A DNA stretch of 64,000 bases, from NCBI RefSeq assembly GCF_012927125.1, contig NZ_JABBFZ010000005.1, positions 124,001 to 188,000 of the forward strand, given 5' to 3'. The DNA comes from Paraburkholderia antibiotica (GTDB lineage: Bacteria > Pseudomonadota > Gammaproteobacteria > Burkholderiales > Burkholderiaceae). The first letter of the stretch is position 1. Each line of letters opens with the position of its first letter. A program made the position numbers and the translations under genes. The notes below the pieces were generated by a model. The model saw only the letters and a program-made list of their open reading frames with translations, was not told where the DNA came from and made no database searches. Shown here piece after piece: positions 63,628-64,000 of the stretch.

Positions 63628-64000
63628 TTATAGTTTCCCGAATCTTGTGGCCGGCTTTGCCACATCCTCAGCGGCACCAGCGGCACCCGTGATGGCGGCC
63701 TTCGCACCGCGCGTTGCCCCATCCCGCCGCTGCCGCCGCACCACCCAGCGCTTCAGATAAAGCAGCACCGCACTGACGACGCCGTACATCATCGTCACGA
63801 TAAACGCGGCCTGCAGCAGCGACTGCGGCGCATAGCTCGACACGTCCTGCGAGCGATGCAGCAACTCATCGTACGGAATCACATAACCGAGCGACGTGTC
63901 CTGCACGATCGCGAGCAACGAACTGATCAGCGCCGGCAACATGCTGCGCAGCGCTTGCGGCAGCACCACATGATGCATCGCCTGCGCGGGCCGCATGCCC
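63628..64000 (-). CDS. Polar amino-acid ABC transporter permease (partial, runs off the window)
   Basis: The C-terminal part of a minus-strand inner-membrane permease; its 5' end is beyond 64000. The EAA loop GMRPAQAMHHVVLPQALRSMLPAL and the following membrane spans are typical of glutamate/aspartate-type (GltJ/GltK, HisM/Q) permeases. The soluble basic tail VVRRQRRDGATRGAKAA at the C-terminus is unusually long. Confidence 0.85.
   Translation of the reverse strand, partial: GMRPAQAMHHVVLPQALRSMLPALISSLLAIVQDTSLGYVIPYDELLHRSQDVSSYAPQSLLQAAFIVTMMYGVVSAVLLYLKRWVVRRQRRDGATRGAKAAITGAAGAAEDVAKPATRFGKL

Noticed and set aside
1..64000. CRISPR arrays, tRNA or rRNA genes, insertion sequences, integrases
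   Set aside because: None was seen; the tandem repeats are coding, the dispersed repeats are four short hairpins, and no transposase-like protein occurs.

Overview
The window is a high-GC chromosomal segment that looks like a Burkholderiaceae genome, most probably Paraburkholderia. Reasons are the codon usage, the many ACS-type MFS transporters, the small H-NS-like protein with a C-terminal YRNPKTGETWSG motif, the non-phosphorylative L-fucose genes, and a dispersed GTTGTCCACA...TGTGGACAAC hairpin repeat that I associate with this group. I see no tRNA, rRNA, CRISPR array, insertion sequence or integrase.

Layout. 1-1373: MFS transporter. 1374-3354: dispersed repeats around one lipoprotein gene. 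3355-11935: a type I secretion cassette (outer-membrane protein, PrtD-type ABC protein, HlyD-type adaptor), two tandem 187-residue lipoproteins and a large repeat protein with an N-terminal HEIGH zinc motif. The layout resembles serralysin operons (exporter + periplasmic inhibitor + protease), but the last gene is not a serralysin and has no RTX repeats. The ABC gene carries a one-base frameshift and the outer-membrane gene appears to have lost its start by another. 12180-19714: GntR regulator, class V aminotransferase, MFS, hydratase-like protein and a YdiJ-like FAD/Fe-S oxidoreductase, probably one catabolic unit. 20163-27961: exported beta-propeller, LysE-type exporter, cNMP-domain/thioredoxin-reductase-like protein, DedA-rhodanese fusion, DinB-fold protein.

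28364-34832: a lower-GC accessory island of envelope-directed proteins: lysozyme-like protein, large lipoprotein, exported trypsin-like protease, Tat-exported NlpC/CHAP-like hydrolase, a 33-residue lipoprotein and an exported amidase. 35006-40744: GntP permease with divergent Fis-type AAA+ regulator, small lipoproteins, beta-lactamase-fold hydrolase. 40863-43668: H-NS-like protein and prfC. 43726-47832: AraC regulator divergent from a cupin dioxygenase, MFS and zinc dehydrogenase operon. 47892-50993: GNAT/acyl-CoA-synthetase-like acetyltransferase and a hypothetical protein. 51120-55726: IclR regulator divergent from an L-fucose oxidation operon lacking only fuconate dehydratase. 56115-57362: a candidate effector/immunity pair and a gene remnant. 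57374-64000: PaaI thioesterase, chemoreceptor, HscC-type Hsp70 with a J-like membrane partner, and the end of a polar amino-acid ABC permease.

The most interesting candidates are the type I secretion/zinc-protease/twin-lipoprotein cassette, the envelope-hydrolase island, and the effector/DUF4279 pair. Start sites, frames, repeats and motifs were read by eye; family names come from motif recognition and no database search was run.
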